From the NCBI GenBank assembly GCA_033065855.1, contig JAVXUO010003001.1:248001-312000 (forward strand): a stretch of 64,000 nucleotides of DNA, given 5' to 3'. The notes beneath the pieces were generated by a model. It worked only from the letters and a program-made list of their open reading frames with translations, had not been told where the DNA came from and did not search any database. The DNA comes from Escallonia rubra (Eukaryota; Streptophyta; Magnoliopsida; Escalloniales; Escalloniaceae). Positions 48,401 through 62,500 of the stretch are shown piece after piece. A program made the translations under genes and the position numbers. Numbering within the stretch: position 1 is the first letter of the stretch; each line of letters opens with the position of its first letter.

Positions 48401-51400
48401 TTTTTGGATATTGATATACTTTTTTATCTGATGTACGGTATTTGATAGCTTATTAATGTCTATTACTTAAATCTTTTGATGCAGCAATTAACTCAATCGA
48501 TATCCCTCGCATTCTATCTCAGCAAGGGGGAGAAGCTGTCTATCCCCTACCGCGAATGAAAGCTTTAGAAGTGCACCCAAAATTAAATTTAGCAGCATTG
48601 CTCTTTGCAGTTGAGTGGGGCCATTGAATTAAGATCTGACTATTAGTTGATGCCTAAAGGGAAACTGACCGTTTTGTAACAGAATATGACAGGTGGAGAC
48701 AATTTGAAAAACAGAGCCGCATACACTAGGGAAGGAAGAAAACAACTATTTGCAGTTTTGCAGAGTGCAAGGGGATCTTCAGGTAATTGTTTATTTACAT
48801 CATGAATTTTTTTCGACATTAGTTTTGGAAAGTTCTTGGGGGACTTGGCAACATCCTGTTTAGATTGGCTTGTGAAGTTTTAAGAGATTGTGTAAGAAAT
48901 GAGGGGAAAGATGTTCCAAAAGCCCCAAAATTTACATGTAATTAGTACGTTATAAAGCGAATACATGATACAAGTTTCATCTTATATCTGGCAATCTAAG
49001 AACAGTTCCTAATGATGGTAGAAAGCAACAATTTTCTGAGATGTGTTGCCCTTGGGGAAAGAGTCCACACATGGCGTGTCACCCTTTTACAATTTTGCGT
49101 ATGCTAACTTTAAGCTGCTTTGCAGCGTCCGTTTTGAAGGAAAAGCTTTCATCGCTCGGTTCGTCAGGAATTTTAGCTGACCATCAACTTCAAGCTCAAC
49201 TGCAAGAGCAGCATCTGAAAGGGTGAGTTGGGAATTAATGGTTCAAATTTATGTTATTGCTATCAGTAAAAGAGCAAAACAGTGGCATCCTTTACCATTT
49301 TCTTGTAAGTACCAAGTAAATCAAAAGACGGGACGCGGGGGGGTGGGGGGGGTGGGGGGTGGGGGGGGGGGAGGCAGTGTTTGAGCTCATTTGCACTAGA
49401 CTGATTCCTAAAACAAAGCAAAAGAAGGTCTTATCAACAAGAAAGGGGCTACAAAAAGCAGCTACAGGCCTACCACACATCCCCGAGGCAGGATTCATTC
49501 ACAAAATCTAAAAACGCTGCAGTCTGATACAGCCAGTCTGCTATGAGCTAGAAAAAAAAAGGATGTGAGAAGAGAGCATGAAGATGTAAGAAGGTTACTC
49601 CACCACATCAAAATTTTGCCTGTTCCTTGCTGTCAATATGACCCAAAAAAGGCATTAAGGCACCAACTTTCATCCCCGTTGCAACTCCTGAGGCACGTTC
49701 AACCTACCCTGCGCTTGCCGCTCGTAACATCCCCGTAACTGACTTCGCCATGACTCCACAGTCTACTGTTGGCCACACAATGTAGAAGTAGATGGTCAAA
49801 GGAGTCCGCGTCCTTCTTGCACATCAAGCACCCAGTTGACCAAAGTCTGACCCCGCCTTCTGAGATTATGAACAGTCCACTGTCCACACAAAGAAGGCCA
49901 CTCTAAGGAAGGGGAACCTTTACCATCATCTTTATGTATGTATGTATGTTCGTAGAATCATCAATTTTAACATTCTCATTTGGATGCAGAATCCTAATCC
50001 TAGTCTTATGAGATCAATGCAGGGCTCAAAGTTCACATCTGAGTAGAAAGTCGCGTTGTTTACATCAAAATGAATACTGACGTATGAGAATGAATGAGAG
50101 ATGTTCTTCATTTTTCCATTTGCTTACCAGTCATAATGTACAACATAGTGCCTTTTATTAGATGTATATTTTTATGGCATAAACTTTTCGCTTGTTTTCT
50201 TTAATTCTTGTTGACATGCTAAACAAATCATTATATAGCATTGTGACCATTGTTGTTGTTTTTGCCAGCCAAAGTCAGCTTACAATCTCGGACATTGCGC
50301 GGAAGGCCTTTCTTTACAGTGTATACTACTCTCTCTTTTGATATGCTCTAATACATCTATTTCTTTCCAACTCTTATGGTGTAGTTTACAGAATCATGGT
50401 TCTGGGTCCTAAACTCGCCAAGGTTCTAAAGTTGGGTCCAATTTGTGCAAACTCGAACTGATATCTAATGAACTGCTTGACTCCATCTAGATATTGATGA
50501 GTGTGATTACCTGATCTTGCTCTGGTTTCGACTATTTCGCCTATTGAGTAGAACATGTAGCACAGTGGCTGGGAGCATGTTTATTGCATTTTTTGGTGTC
50601 CAAACTTCTTATCCTAAAATATGAATCCCACAGGACGTTATGTAGTGCCAGGATGTGCCACGTCATTTGGGATGTAAATTTTGGTAATTTTGAAAACCTA
50701 GCATCTTATGTATCTTTAACACTTGGGAGAAGACTGAAGTTTGACATGCAGTTGACTTTCAAAAACTAAACAGTGAACCTGATGCCATAATTTGAAAAGA
50801 ATTGGCATAATGTCTGTTAAACTTATACTCCCTTTATCACAAAATAACTGATCATATATCCTTTTTGAGCTGTCTCAAAAATAATGCTCACTTTCTATTT
50901 TTTTACCATATATATATTTACCATATATATGGTACACTCTTCCATCATTACCCTCGTTCTTATTTTCTATATTGACGGGACCCACCATCGCTTTTCTTGA
51001 AAAACCCATTTTCTGTTTCTCCCTCTCCCACCACTCCGACCAAACATAACCACCTTCTCCTTCCACCACTCCATATAACCCAGCTTCTTCCTCCCCTATC
51101 AGCCTTCTCTTCTTTCCGACCATCATCACGGCCTCTTTCGAACGAACAGCACCTCGTCCTTGCATCACCCCGTACTGCACCAATCTGCCATATATCTCAG
51201 AAACCAAACCCATCCAAGGTAAGATATTTTAACCTTAGTTGCAGGATTCGTGTAGGAAGGCCACAAATCTTCCTTAGAAGCGCGAATCTGCGCTCCTAAC
51301 TTGGGAGCTCATCGGGAGCGCGACCCAAGAGAGTTGGGATCTCGAACGGAAGTATGGGCAGATTCGTTTTTCATCGATAATGGAGGTTTTCTCCTTGTTT

Positions 51401-53490
51401 TTTCTTTGGGTAGTCACTATTGGAGGCTAGGGTTACGAAGAGACATGAACAGAGAAGAAGAAGTAGAGAGAGAAACTCGGCTGTTTCTTACTACAGGTGT
51501 CTACCGAGAAATGGAAGGCAAAGCACGTGGGTTGGGCCCTATTAGTCTGTCTTTACAGTTCATTAGTGAATTGGTGGCTGTGGCTTGGCCACGTCCCCAC
51601 ATGATATGTTGGGCACAGCTGGGGTTCTTTATTCTTTTCATATTCCCTCTTTAACTTTTAACTATTGTAAAATTAACCACACTTTGTTTTATATTTTACA
51701 AGAATGCAATATTTTTACGTTGTCCTAGGATATACCATAAAGTAAAGTTTAATAATTATATAGCCGGAACGCTCCCAACTCAGGTTCTCCTAGGTGCTGA
51801 CGCTTCCCCGCTCCCTCTCCCGCCCCCGCCCCTGCCCCTGCTCTGTGCAACTTAGATCTTAACCCGCAACTTCACGATCAGATCTGGGTTACTAGGTCAC
51901 CTAAAAGCTGCACACCAAGCACCGCACTGTTTTGATAGGTGCTAAGGTGCGGTGAGGAGTTTGACGAGGTGGTCAGGTGTGGTCGGCATTCCCAGGTGTT
52001 CGACTACGTGCCGCTGGACGTTTGACTAATCGAACGACTGGGCTTTGAGGTGTAAGAGTTCAGAATTCTCTTCAATACTTTATTTGTCCTTTTCTTTTGT
52101 GATTTGAGATGAAGTGGGTTGGTTTTGTAAATTGTAACGAGCTTGATGAAAATCTTCTGACCTGAGATATCGCTGAAACCTGTTGTCGGCATAGGTCCAA
52201 AATGACGATCTTCGTACATCCAAGTTCTCATGGATTGGTTCAGGTCATTTGATTTCTCCAGGTATCGAGTCCGACTAGTCAATGCTTAAAGACCATTATC
52301 TGTATTTGCCTCTCGAAAGTGCGAATAAGATCATCTCACCGTTGCTTCAATTGCAAGTAATTCTACTACTGCGGGTATTTAAATTGTTCTCATGGCTGGA
52401 CTACGAAAGATGGGTATTTGTCAATAAATAGAGAAGCGTCAAGTGTCTGTGTCATCAAATTGAGAGAGAGAAGACAACTATAAGAGAGAAGATGAAAGTA
52501 CAACTGGAGGAGACGATGATAGGGTATCATTGTAAGGGCAGAATTGGAAATGTCTCAAAAGTTGACCAGCTTCTTAAACTTTGTGCAAGTGAAATGCTAT
52601 ATAAAATTTTGGGACGGACGGAGTGATTTTTATTTGTGGAAAATCTAGTCCATTACCGAGAGACACTTAGACCCAACGAAAGCCATTGATGGATTATAGT
52701 TCAGTAGTTTACGTGCCACCAACCTGGTTAGGTTTGGTGTTAGTTTTAAGTGATTCCAGCCTGGATTTTATTTCTATTTTGAAAGAGTATTAGGAAGTAC
52801 GTAGTATCAGTGACTTGCAATAGTTACTTGGCCTGTCAAAGAACCATAATAGGAATACAGTTTTCTGCCATGTTGGATACGTTAAGCCTGTTGCGTCAAC
52901 TCAAGCTTATTCAGTACTTTTGTAGAGTTGGTGAAGAAGGCATTTTGCCATTGCAGTTTAGACGATGTATATAAATGTAAGAGAAGCTGATATCAGAATG
53001 CATTTCTATTGAAGTTTGTGTTTTATGCGTCCATGCATGCATAATATACTTGTATTCACGCCTATGAAGCAGGGGTGCGGCGTTTCGGCTGATGCACCAG
53101 CACTGGTGCGGCGGGTGCGCATGGATCGCTTGTCCATAATTCTTTGATTTTTCAAATAATTTGCTGAACTCCGGGTGCGGCTCCGATACGGCTTGGACAC
53201 GCACCGGGTGCGTGAGGGCTCAAACTCGAATTGACGACCTAGGGTTCCTAACAATCTGGACAGAGAGAAGAGATAGAAAGAAGAAGAAGAAAGCAGCAAA
53301 GGCTGGAAGTCGGCGACGACCCTGTCTGGCTATAGCAACTCCGTCCGGCAGTGTGTGATTACTGAAGAAGAAGAAGAAGAAGACTGCTCTCTCTTCTCGA
53401 TACATGACTTTTTAACTTTCTGTGCCTTTATTTGGTACCCACTTATTAACTTAGTATCCAAACTAACCCCATAAACACATAAATAAAAAT

Positions 53491-53546
<56 letters not shown>

Positions 53547-56500
53547 ATACACACACACACACACATACATACATATATATAATTTGCTGTATCCCTGCCG
53601 CACCCGTATCCTTTTTATTTCTAAAATGACGTATCCGCACCCATATCTCCGCACCGCACTGCACTGGAGTCCGTGCTTCCTAGATTCATGTAGATAATGT
53701 ATTGAATCTGGTGACCAACTTTCTGTATCATCATTTTGTTTGTGTAGCATCACAGCGTGATTGCGGTGTTAGTGTAAGGAAGGGTCGTTTTGAGATAGAG
53801 AATTTGGTTATCTTTATGCTGTCTTATATTTCTTATTGACTCATCTTTTCCGTGAATGCATCTTTGCATCTCTATTGGATCTTATTAGCGGTGCTGACTT
53901 GTTACCTTAACCTGATTGTACAGCATTTTATGGAAGGACATGCCAAAAATGCTCCCATATCTAGGTTGCCCCTGATCACTATCATGGATACTAAAAATCA
54001 TTTGAAAGACACTCCTGTTTGCCAGGTAAGTCTAGATAATCTGAACTTATTACAAAACTTGTTCTTGAAATTGTTGCTGATGCACTTGGTTTTGTTGGCA
54101 GCCATTTCATCTTGAGCTCAATTTCTTTAATAAAGAGAATCGAGTTTTACATTACCCAGTCAGGGCTTTCTATGTGGAAGGTGTAAACCTTATGGCGTAT
54201 AATCTGTCTTCTGGAGTGGATAGTATCTACAAGAAATTGCAAACCTCGGTACGATTTTCATGTTCCTTTGTGAAAACTTTAAGGCGTTGAACTTCTTTGA
54301 TAATTACGATGGGAATACCTTCTTATATGGGCAAGCTCTTCTATTTTCTGGATTCAGGTTCCAGGGAATGTTGAATTCAACCCAAAGCACATGATTTACA
54401 GTAAAAAGCAGCACTTATTTCTTGTTGTTCACGAGTTCAGTGGTTCATCCAGTGAAGTGGTTCTTTATTGGGAAAATACCAATCCTTTGAAAGCTAACAG
54501 TAAAGTTAGCACAGTCAAAGGTTCTTCCTTTCTACATGAATTGTTCGTTTTCAGCTGACTCATATTAATATGCACATTTACCATTGCTAAGCACGTTCCT
54601 TTTCCATGCATTGCTTAGGTCGAGATGCTGCATTTATTGGACCTAACGATAATCAGTTCGCAATCCTTGATGAGGATAAGACGGGACTGGCATTATATAT
54701 TTTGCCGGGAGGCGGTTCCCAAGAGGTTGGCGAGAAGAATGAAGCTGCTGATCAACGCCAGTCTGTGGATAGTGATGTTGGTTCTATAAAGGGTCCACTA
54801 CAGTTTATGTTTGAAACTGAAGTTGATCGCATCTTTTGTACTCCAATAGGTGCTTCAGGGATAGTTTCTTAAATTTTCATATGGAAAATCACCAATTTAA
54901 ACATGCTGATTCGAGTCTTGAATGTAGAATCAACTGTGATGTTTGCCTCTCACGGAGACAAGATTGGCTTGGCAAAGCTTGTCCAGGGATACCGCCTTTC
55001 AACTGCTGATGGTGATCATATATCTACGAAAGCTGACGGGAAAAAGTCAATCAAGTTGAAAGTAAACGAGATTGTTCTGCAGGTATTTAGCCCAACCTTT
55101 AGAATTGTCATGGTACTTCTTCTTGACCACATCAAATCCTGATAGAGCATTAGAGGCATAGGCTCTAGGACCTTCGACAGTGTAGGATAATTGCAAGTGA
55201 AACACATTGATGTTGGACAGCAAATGAGATCTTTTAAGACTGATTATCGTTGCTTTCGTGGCTTATAACTGGGGAAGAGGTATAAGTTGTGCGGATTGGG
55301 CTGCAGTTGAGCCCCGATTTTTTTTTTCATCTTTTTTCTTAGCAGGACCCCTGGGAGTGGGGAAGGTTGGAAGTATGGTGAAAGGAGAATGAGAGGTTCT
55401 TTGTTGTTGTTTTTCAGGGTAAGAGTTTTATGGTAGAGAAGAGTATCGTGATCTCGCTGTGAATTTTAAAGGTTAAAATGCATGAAACTTTTAGAAGAAA
55501 AGGATGTACTAAGTTAATTGTAGGCATAGCATAACAGTAATGGCCAACGTTTTAGTTTGTTGAAGGTTTCTGCTGGAGACGAAGGATATAGTTTAAGGTC
55601 TGCTCTTGGGTTTCTGGAGAAGGGAGGTTTTCTCTGGACAAGGTGCTGGATTTTGTGTCAGACTGGGGCTTGGCTGTAATTTTGTTGCCTTTGTGTGGAT
55701 TGCTACTATAGGTTACATTTACTGTTTTTGAATAAGGCATTATTCCTCAAAATAGATACATGCTGAGGTTGTTTTGTTCTATTACTCTTTCATCTGCACT
55801 AGCTATATTATCTACGCCTTATGCTTTCTTTTAGTGCAAGATCCTAGGTGAATGACACGTGGCACTGAACTTTAAATTGTGAACGATGCAATAGATAATT
55901 TTGTTAGCCTGTCTTTGGGTGGATTGCTACTATAAGTTTTCATCTTCTTTTTTGGGGATAAGGCTTTATTCTGGTGAGGTTATGTTCTATTTTTTCATCT
56001 GTATAGCTACATAGTCAACACCTTATGGCTTTCTTTTGGTGTGACATCTTAGGTGAATCATACGTGGCACCAAACTTTGAATTTCAATGGATGCAACAGA
56101 TAACTACCCTTAAATAGACTACCCAAAATTAAGAGGAAAATATTAGAGTTTGATAACTACCGTAGAGGCCATTTTGGTCCTCTCTTAGTACTTCTATCAT
56201 TCTATGCATCTCATTTAATTTTGCATTCGCATCATTGGTGCCATGAGCTGCTAACAATTTTCCTGTTCCTGCAGGCTCACTGGCAAGAAACTCTCAGGGG
56301 CTCTGTTGCAGGAATATTAACCACACAAAGGGTGCTTATTGTTTCAGCAGATCTAGATATACTGGCTAGCAGTTCTACAAAGTTTGATAAAGGACTTCCT
56401 TCAATATCCTCACCCGTGACCGCTTTCTAGTGATTTTTTTATTATATTGATAATGAAGTTCTTAATAATGTTCTAGTGATTTTATTATAGTGATGGTAAG

Positions 56501-59500
56501 TGATAGAAAATGGCTAGCTATGAAGCATGGGTACGCCACTTTGGTGGAGGTACCAGCGCCGGGTGCAGATCAGGTGCGGCTTGGTGTGCACAGGGTGCGT
56601 GTCCTGAATTAATTTTTTTCTTGAATTAAATTTCTGGATCTTGGGCACGGCTTGGGCACGGCAGAAACACGCACCTAGGGCTTTTTGGCAGAGAGGAGAG
56701 AGGTAGAAGAAAAAGGAGAAGAATGAACAACCTCCACTGGAGAGCGCCGGCAGCGGCGACCGGCGGTGTCCGGCAGCAGCGGTAACGTCTTCTCGTTGCA
56801 GAGCTGCTGTCAATAGCTCTGTCGATGTGTGGTTTGATTAGGGTGACAGCTGTATTTAAGCTAGGGTGACAGCTGTATCCAACTTTCGTATCCCCGCCGC
56901 ACCTGTATATTATTTTCTGAGAAAATGATGTATCTGTATCCGCACCCGCACCTGAATCCATGCTTCTTAGATGGCTAGTTTTGAGATCCTTAATTTGTTC
57001 TCACTTTAGATCTCTTCTCTGGGTTGGGCCCGCGCTTCTGTTTTCTACTGCCACTGCTATCAGCATTCTTGGCTGGGATGGACAAGTCAGGACGGTACTA
57101 TCTATTAGTATGCCTAATGCAGGTGAATGTCTTAAGTTGCTTGAAATGCTATTGTTTGCTTTTCTGTTGAGGTTGCTTAGCAGATTGCTTTTTATTGTTG
57201 GTTGGCTTTGTTGTCATTAAAATGAGCTATAAGGATGAACTTCTGCGCAGTGTTGGTTGGTGCTTTGAATGATCGATTGTTGCTTGCAAGCCCAACAGAA
57301 GTAAATCCCAAACAAAAGAAGGCGGTGGAGATTAAGAACTGTCTTGTTGGGCTTCTTGAACCACTTCTTATTGGCTTTGCCACAATGCAGCAGCACTTTG
57401 AACAGAAGCTTGACCTGTCAGAAGTGCTGTACCAAATAACGTCAAGGTTTTACCCTACTTACATGCATGCTTTGCTAGTGGCAGCATAATTTTCCTCAAG
57501 TGCTGCTTACCTGCATACATTTCATTTTTGATTTACTACATATTATTGACCTATCTGTTAAAGCTTTCTACACCTGACATGTCACGTGTAATTGTCTGAG
57601 TGAAGGTTTGACAGCCTACGTATTACTCCAAGATCTCTTGATATTCTTGCTACGGGTGCTCCAGTGTGTGGAGATCTGGCTGTATCATTATCCCAATCAG
57701 GCCCACAGTTCACTCAGGTGATCGTTATACCTGGCATTTCCTTGTGAATTGTATTTATCATGTATTTAGTTCTTCCCCCCTTATATCATTCTGATCTATT
57801 AGGTGTTGCGGGGAATTTATGCTATAAAAGCTCGACGCTTTTCTACTGCTTTATCTGTTCTGAGGGACGAGTTTTTGCGTTCAAGAGATTATCCACAATG
57901 CCCTCCAACCTCTCATTTATTCCACCGGTTTCGGCAGTTGGGATATGCCTGTATCAAGTACGCAGCGCAGCAAACTTTTAATTTATCTTTTCCCTGTAGA
58001 AATGCTATTTTGTCAATGATTTGTCAGTTCCAGTTTATTCTCTAAGATTTATATTCTCCTGTATGATAGTCTCCCGCTAGTACTTCCCTCTTGCGTACAA
58101 TGATCTGTTTGATTTCGTGATTAGATATTGGAAATATTAGTTGGGGCTTTTACTTTACCTTTGTGATTTGATGGGTGTTTTTCTGCTTTTGCTTTGCTTT
58201 ATGGTGTTTTCTTGTATCTTAGCATATTCCCCTTCTGGTTGGACCTTTTCAAGTCACCTAAGAGAGATATATACAATGAAGTTGAAGCTTACTGATGACG
58301 CTAAATTTTATGGTCGGTTTTGAATAGATCAGATTGATGTGTTATGTTTTGGGTGACATGGGAGAAGCCTATGCAAGTCATGGCCTGCCTGCCTTGGGCA
58401 TGCATCCAAGACCTGCAAAACGAGCACGGTTTTGAGCTGTGCTTGCCAATGAACAGCTCATATTGACTAGTAGATGAACCATCAGATCAGGGATTTGGTA
58501 GAAGAACTGGAGAAGATTCTTGTCTTTTTCTTCTTTTTGACAAGCAGTGAACCGTTGTAGAGAAAGGCAGCCTTCTCAACTTGGTTAAGATAGAAAGACT
58601 TGGAGTTGCAGATTGTCATTGCTTGGTCTAACTCATTATATCATGGCTTAGCGGGGATGGAACTTTGTTCCTGTTAAGAATTGGCTTCCAGAGCAGAAAA
58701 GTCGCAAGCAAAAGTCAAATGGTCCAGAGTTTCCACTCCCTTACTACAGACAGTTGACCTCGTGTTACATTCTTATAATCATGCTAATATAGCTTAACCT
58801 GATTTTGTTTCTATACTCTGTCTTCTCCTTATACAACAAATCACAGGACGACACCTTTGACCTCAATCATTGGAAAATTTTCAAAGAACGTAGGAAGAAA
58901 TCCAAATCAAACTTTGTTTTAGGTTATCCTATTCGTTAGAGCGATTGAGGTGAGATCCAACGTAGATCCTTTGTTTTTTTTTTTTCACGGTATAGAGAAG
59001 CAATGTCTTAGAAACCAGACCTGACCAGGTGGTCTGACCAGAGAAACTGAGAACTGGCCCAAGAAACGGTCGGTCAGGCTCCTATAACCATTTTATATCA
59101 AATGCCTGAAAAACCCGTTTGGTCGAACCATCGGAATTGCCGAACAGGTAATGGTTGGGACGGTTCTACTAGTCCTGCTGTATCATGTAAAAATCCAAAA
59201 CTTTAGGGCTTCTATACGGATCTACAAACCCGAGCAGCAACGTCAGCTCTCTGACGACCGAAACTAGGAATTAGGTACCAAGTACTCAAACCATGGGATG
59301 CAATTGTAACTTCCTGCTTGCTTCAAAAAACAAAATCGTCTTCATCTTCTTCTCTTCTCCAGAAACAACTTTTTTTTAATACTTTTCTCTAAAATCTTCT
59401 TCATCTTCTTCTCCTCCAGCAACAACTGTTTTTGATACTTTACTTTTCTCTGTTTTTATTTCATACCAATGGCTGAAAGGCAAATGAGTTGTTGAGAATA

Positions 59501-62500
59501 ATATGGCTGTCAATTGCCCGCATGGGTTATGGGGTGCTAGCTTTCCAATGATTGTGCTTCAAGCCACATGGATGCAGCCGGACCTATGTATAAGTGTGCA
59601 TATAGATGTACACTACTTGTGCAGATATTTACTTCTTTACGATGTCTTAAAAGCCAGGCTGTTCATTGAACCGGAAAAGGGACTGGGTCAAGGGTCACCG
59701 GTTTGACCTTCAGGTCACCTGGATTTGAACGTGACATCATAATTACATATAGTATAGCAATAGTACACACATATATATACACAGACAAATGACAAAAGAA
59801 TCAGAAAATTTATCTTTGACTAGAGATGACTGCATAACCGAAAGTCGGAGAAACAAATACTAGATTTAACTTCTCCACTTTCGATTAAGATACAAAAAGA
59901 CGGGAACAAAAAATGAGCTTCCTTTTTATGTGTTTGTGGCTGTGTGTCGTGTAGCCAGAGACTTAACAAGATGTTTGTAGTATAAGTTTGACAGTATTCT
60001 ATAGTGCCTTTGTGGCCTTGTCCATAAAGACCATTCCCTGCCCAGAAACCAGAGGATGAGATTGTATGACTTATATGTTACTGTTTATCTATCCCTCTCT
60101 CTAAGAATAAATCAAAGAACTTTGACTTTTATAGTAATCAATGACAGTAGTGGTGGCATCAGGGATCCTATGACTCAAGAAGAGTATTTCACAAAGGCAG
60201 ACATAGAGGGACTAATTGTATCCCCTTTCTTGCCCAGCTGCTCCCTTTGCTGCTCCTCTTTTTCACACCTCTAGTTTGCCCGTCATTGTCCATTGTCTTG
60301 TTTCTGTTACTAAATGGGAGTAGAACTGAACTTGCAGGTATGGTCAGTTTGACAGTGCAAAAGAAACTTTTGAAGTTATTGCTGATTTTGAAAGCATGCT
60401 CGACCTGTTTATCTGCCACCTCAACCCTAGTGCTATGCGACGTCTTGCTCAGAAATTGGAGGAAGAGGGTACTGATTCAGAGTTGAGGCGATATTGTGAA
60501 AGGATTTTAAGAGTCCGCTCCACTGGATGGACACAAGGCATTTTTGCCAACTTCGCTGCTGAAAGTATGGTTCCCAAAGGACCTGAATGGGGTGGTGGAA
60601 ATTGGGAAATCAAGACACCCACCAATCTGAAGAATATACCTCAGTGGGAGCTGGCTGCAGAGGTGATGCCATACATGAAGACTGACGATGGTACTATCCC
60701 TTCGATTATAACAGACCACATTGGTGTTTATCTTGGTTTGATTAAAGGAAGAGGTAATATTGTTGAGGTAAGGGAAGATAGTTTGGTCAAAGCATTAAAA
60801 CCTGAAAGCAGTGACATTAAGGCAAATGGACACCAAACACTACTACTCACTTCTGCGTCTAACAAGTCCAAGGGGGTATCCGATGGGGAATCCCTGATGG
60901 GTCTAGAAACTCTTACAAAGCCAATTGCAGGTTCAAAAGCTGTAGATGAACAGGCAAAAGCTGAGGAAGAGTTTAAGAAATCTCTCTATGGTGGTGCTGG
61001 TGATGGTAGCAGCAGTGATGATGAGGGAACATCTAAAGCTAAAAAATTACATATAAGAATCAGAGATAAGCCCATTTCGTCTGCTACAGTCGATGTGGAT
61101 AAGATCAAAGAAGCCACAAAACAGTTTAAACTTGGTGAGGGATTGGGCCTACCGATCAGTAGGACCAAGTCACTAACTGGTGGATCCCCAGATTTTGGTC
61201 TGGTTTTTCCTCAACCTGCTTCTGCGACCACTGGAACAGTTACAGCACCAACAGTTTCTGCCCAGACTGATCCTTTTGGAACAGATTCATTTATACAATC
61301 TGCACCAGTATCACAGGCTGCTCCTATTGTTATGGGAGGTGGAGTTACCACTGGACCAATTCCAGAGGACTTTTTCCAGAATACTATACCATCCCTCCAG
61401 ATTGCAGCTGCACTGCCTAATCCTGGAACTTATCTTTCGAGATTGGATCAAAATTCTCAAGGTGTTGAAAGCAATAATGTCACCCCTAACCAGGTTGGTG
61501 CATCTGTAGCCGGTATGAGTCTACCTGATGGCGGAGTCCCCCCTATAGCACCTCAACATCATGTATCAATGGAGTCCATCGGACTTCCAGACGGTGGCGT
61601 TCCGCCTCAATCAGTAGGTCAGCCTTCTGTTATGCCGCAGTCTCGGGTTCAGATGGCCCAGGTCCCAATCTCAACCCAGCCCCTTGATCTTAGTTCCCTT
61701 GAAGCTCCAGGTTCTGTAAATTCAGCAAAACATCCTGCACGTCCGGCTTCTCCAACAGCTGTGCGTCCTGGGCAGGTTGAGTTTTCCTTTTTTCTGTCAG
61801 AAGTCTATTCAAATTATTTGGTTTATGAAATACTGGTGCAATGGCACTCCTCTTGCATTATTGTAGTCTATGAACTTGCTCATCCTTTGATATCCCAAAT
61901 TTTCTTTCCTTCTGGCCTTAATGCAAAAATCACCCCTGCAGTATGAGACGTTTTCAAAACGACCATCTATGTCACTTAAGATGCCACCACCACTGACTCT
62001 CTCTCTCTCTCTCTCTCTTCTAATAAGGCACCACTGCTGTATGTGTATGAGATCACTTCCATATACCATAGATCCAATATTAAGTCACCCAACAAAGATA
62101 CCATGCCACTGATGCAATTAATATCCCAATTGGTGTGTGACAGCATGTGAAGCTCTGTTACTTGGCTGTATTTGTGGAAAATTTTGGTTCGAAGTAATTC
62201 TTCTCAGAATTGTTTTTACGAAGAGAAGTTTTTTAGCAATCTCCGCTAGTTCCCTTTACTAGTAAGGGGAGCTATTACCAGGCCGATGATCCAATTTTCA
62301 TCTCATGCTTTCGTAATGAATGTGAGGAAACTGAAGTTCAGTAGTGGTTTCTTGGAGTTTGGGGAAAGTGGACTCGACAGAACTTTGGAATGGCAGTTAC
62401 AAGTTTGATGGCTGATAAATCTTACTTCTATATATATATGTATGGAAGCTTTATTGGAATTTTGACTAGTTAGTTAGTGCTTCTTTTGGAGGTTTATCTC

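Noticed and set aside
51301-51654. 117-codon open frame inside intron 11 of TWD40-1
   Set aside because: No recognisable domain; lies within the mariner-like element and ends in low-complexity hydrophobic residues.
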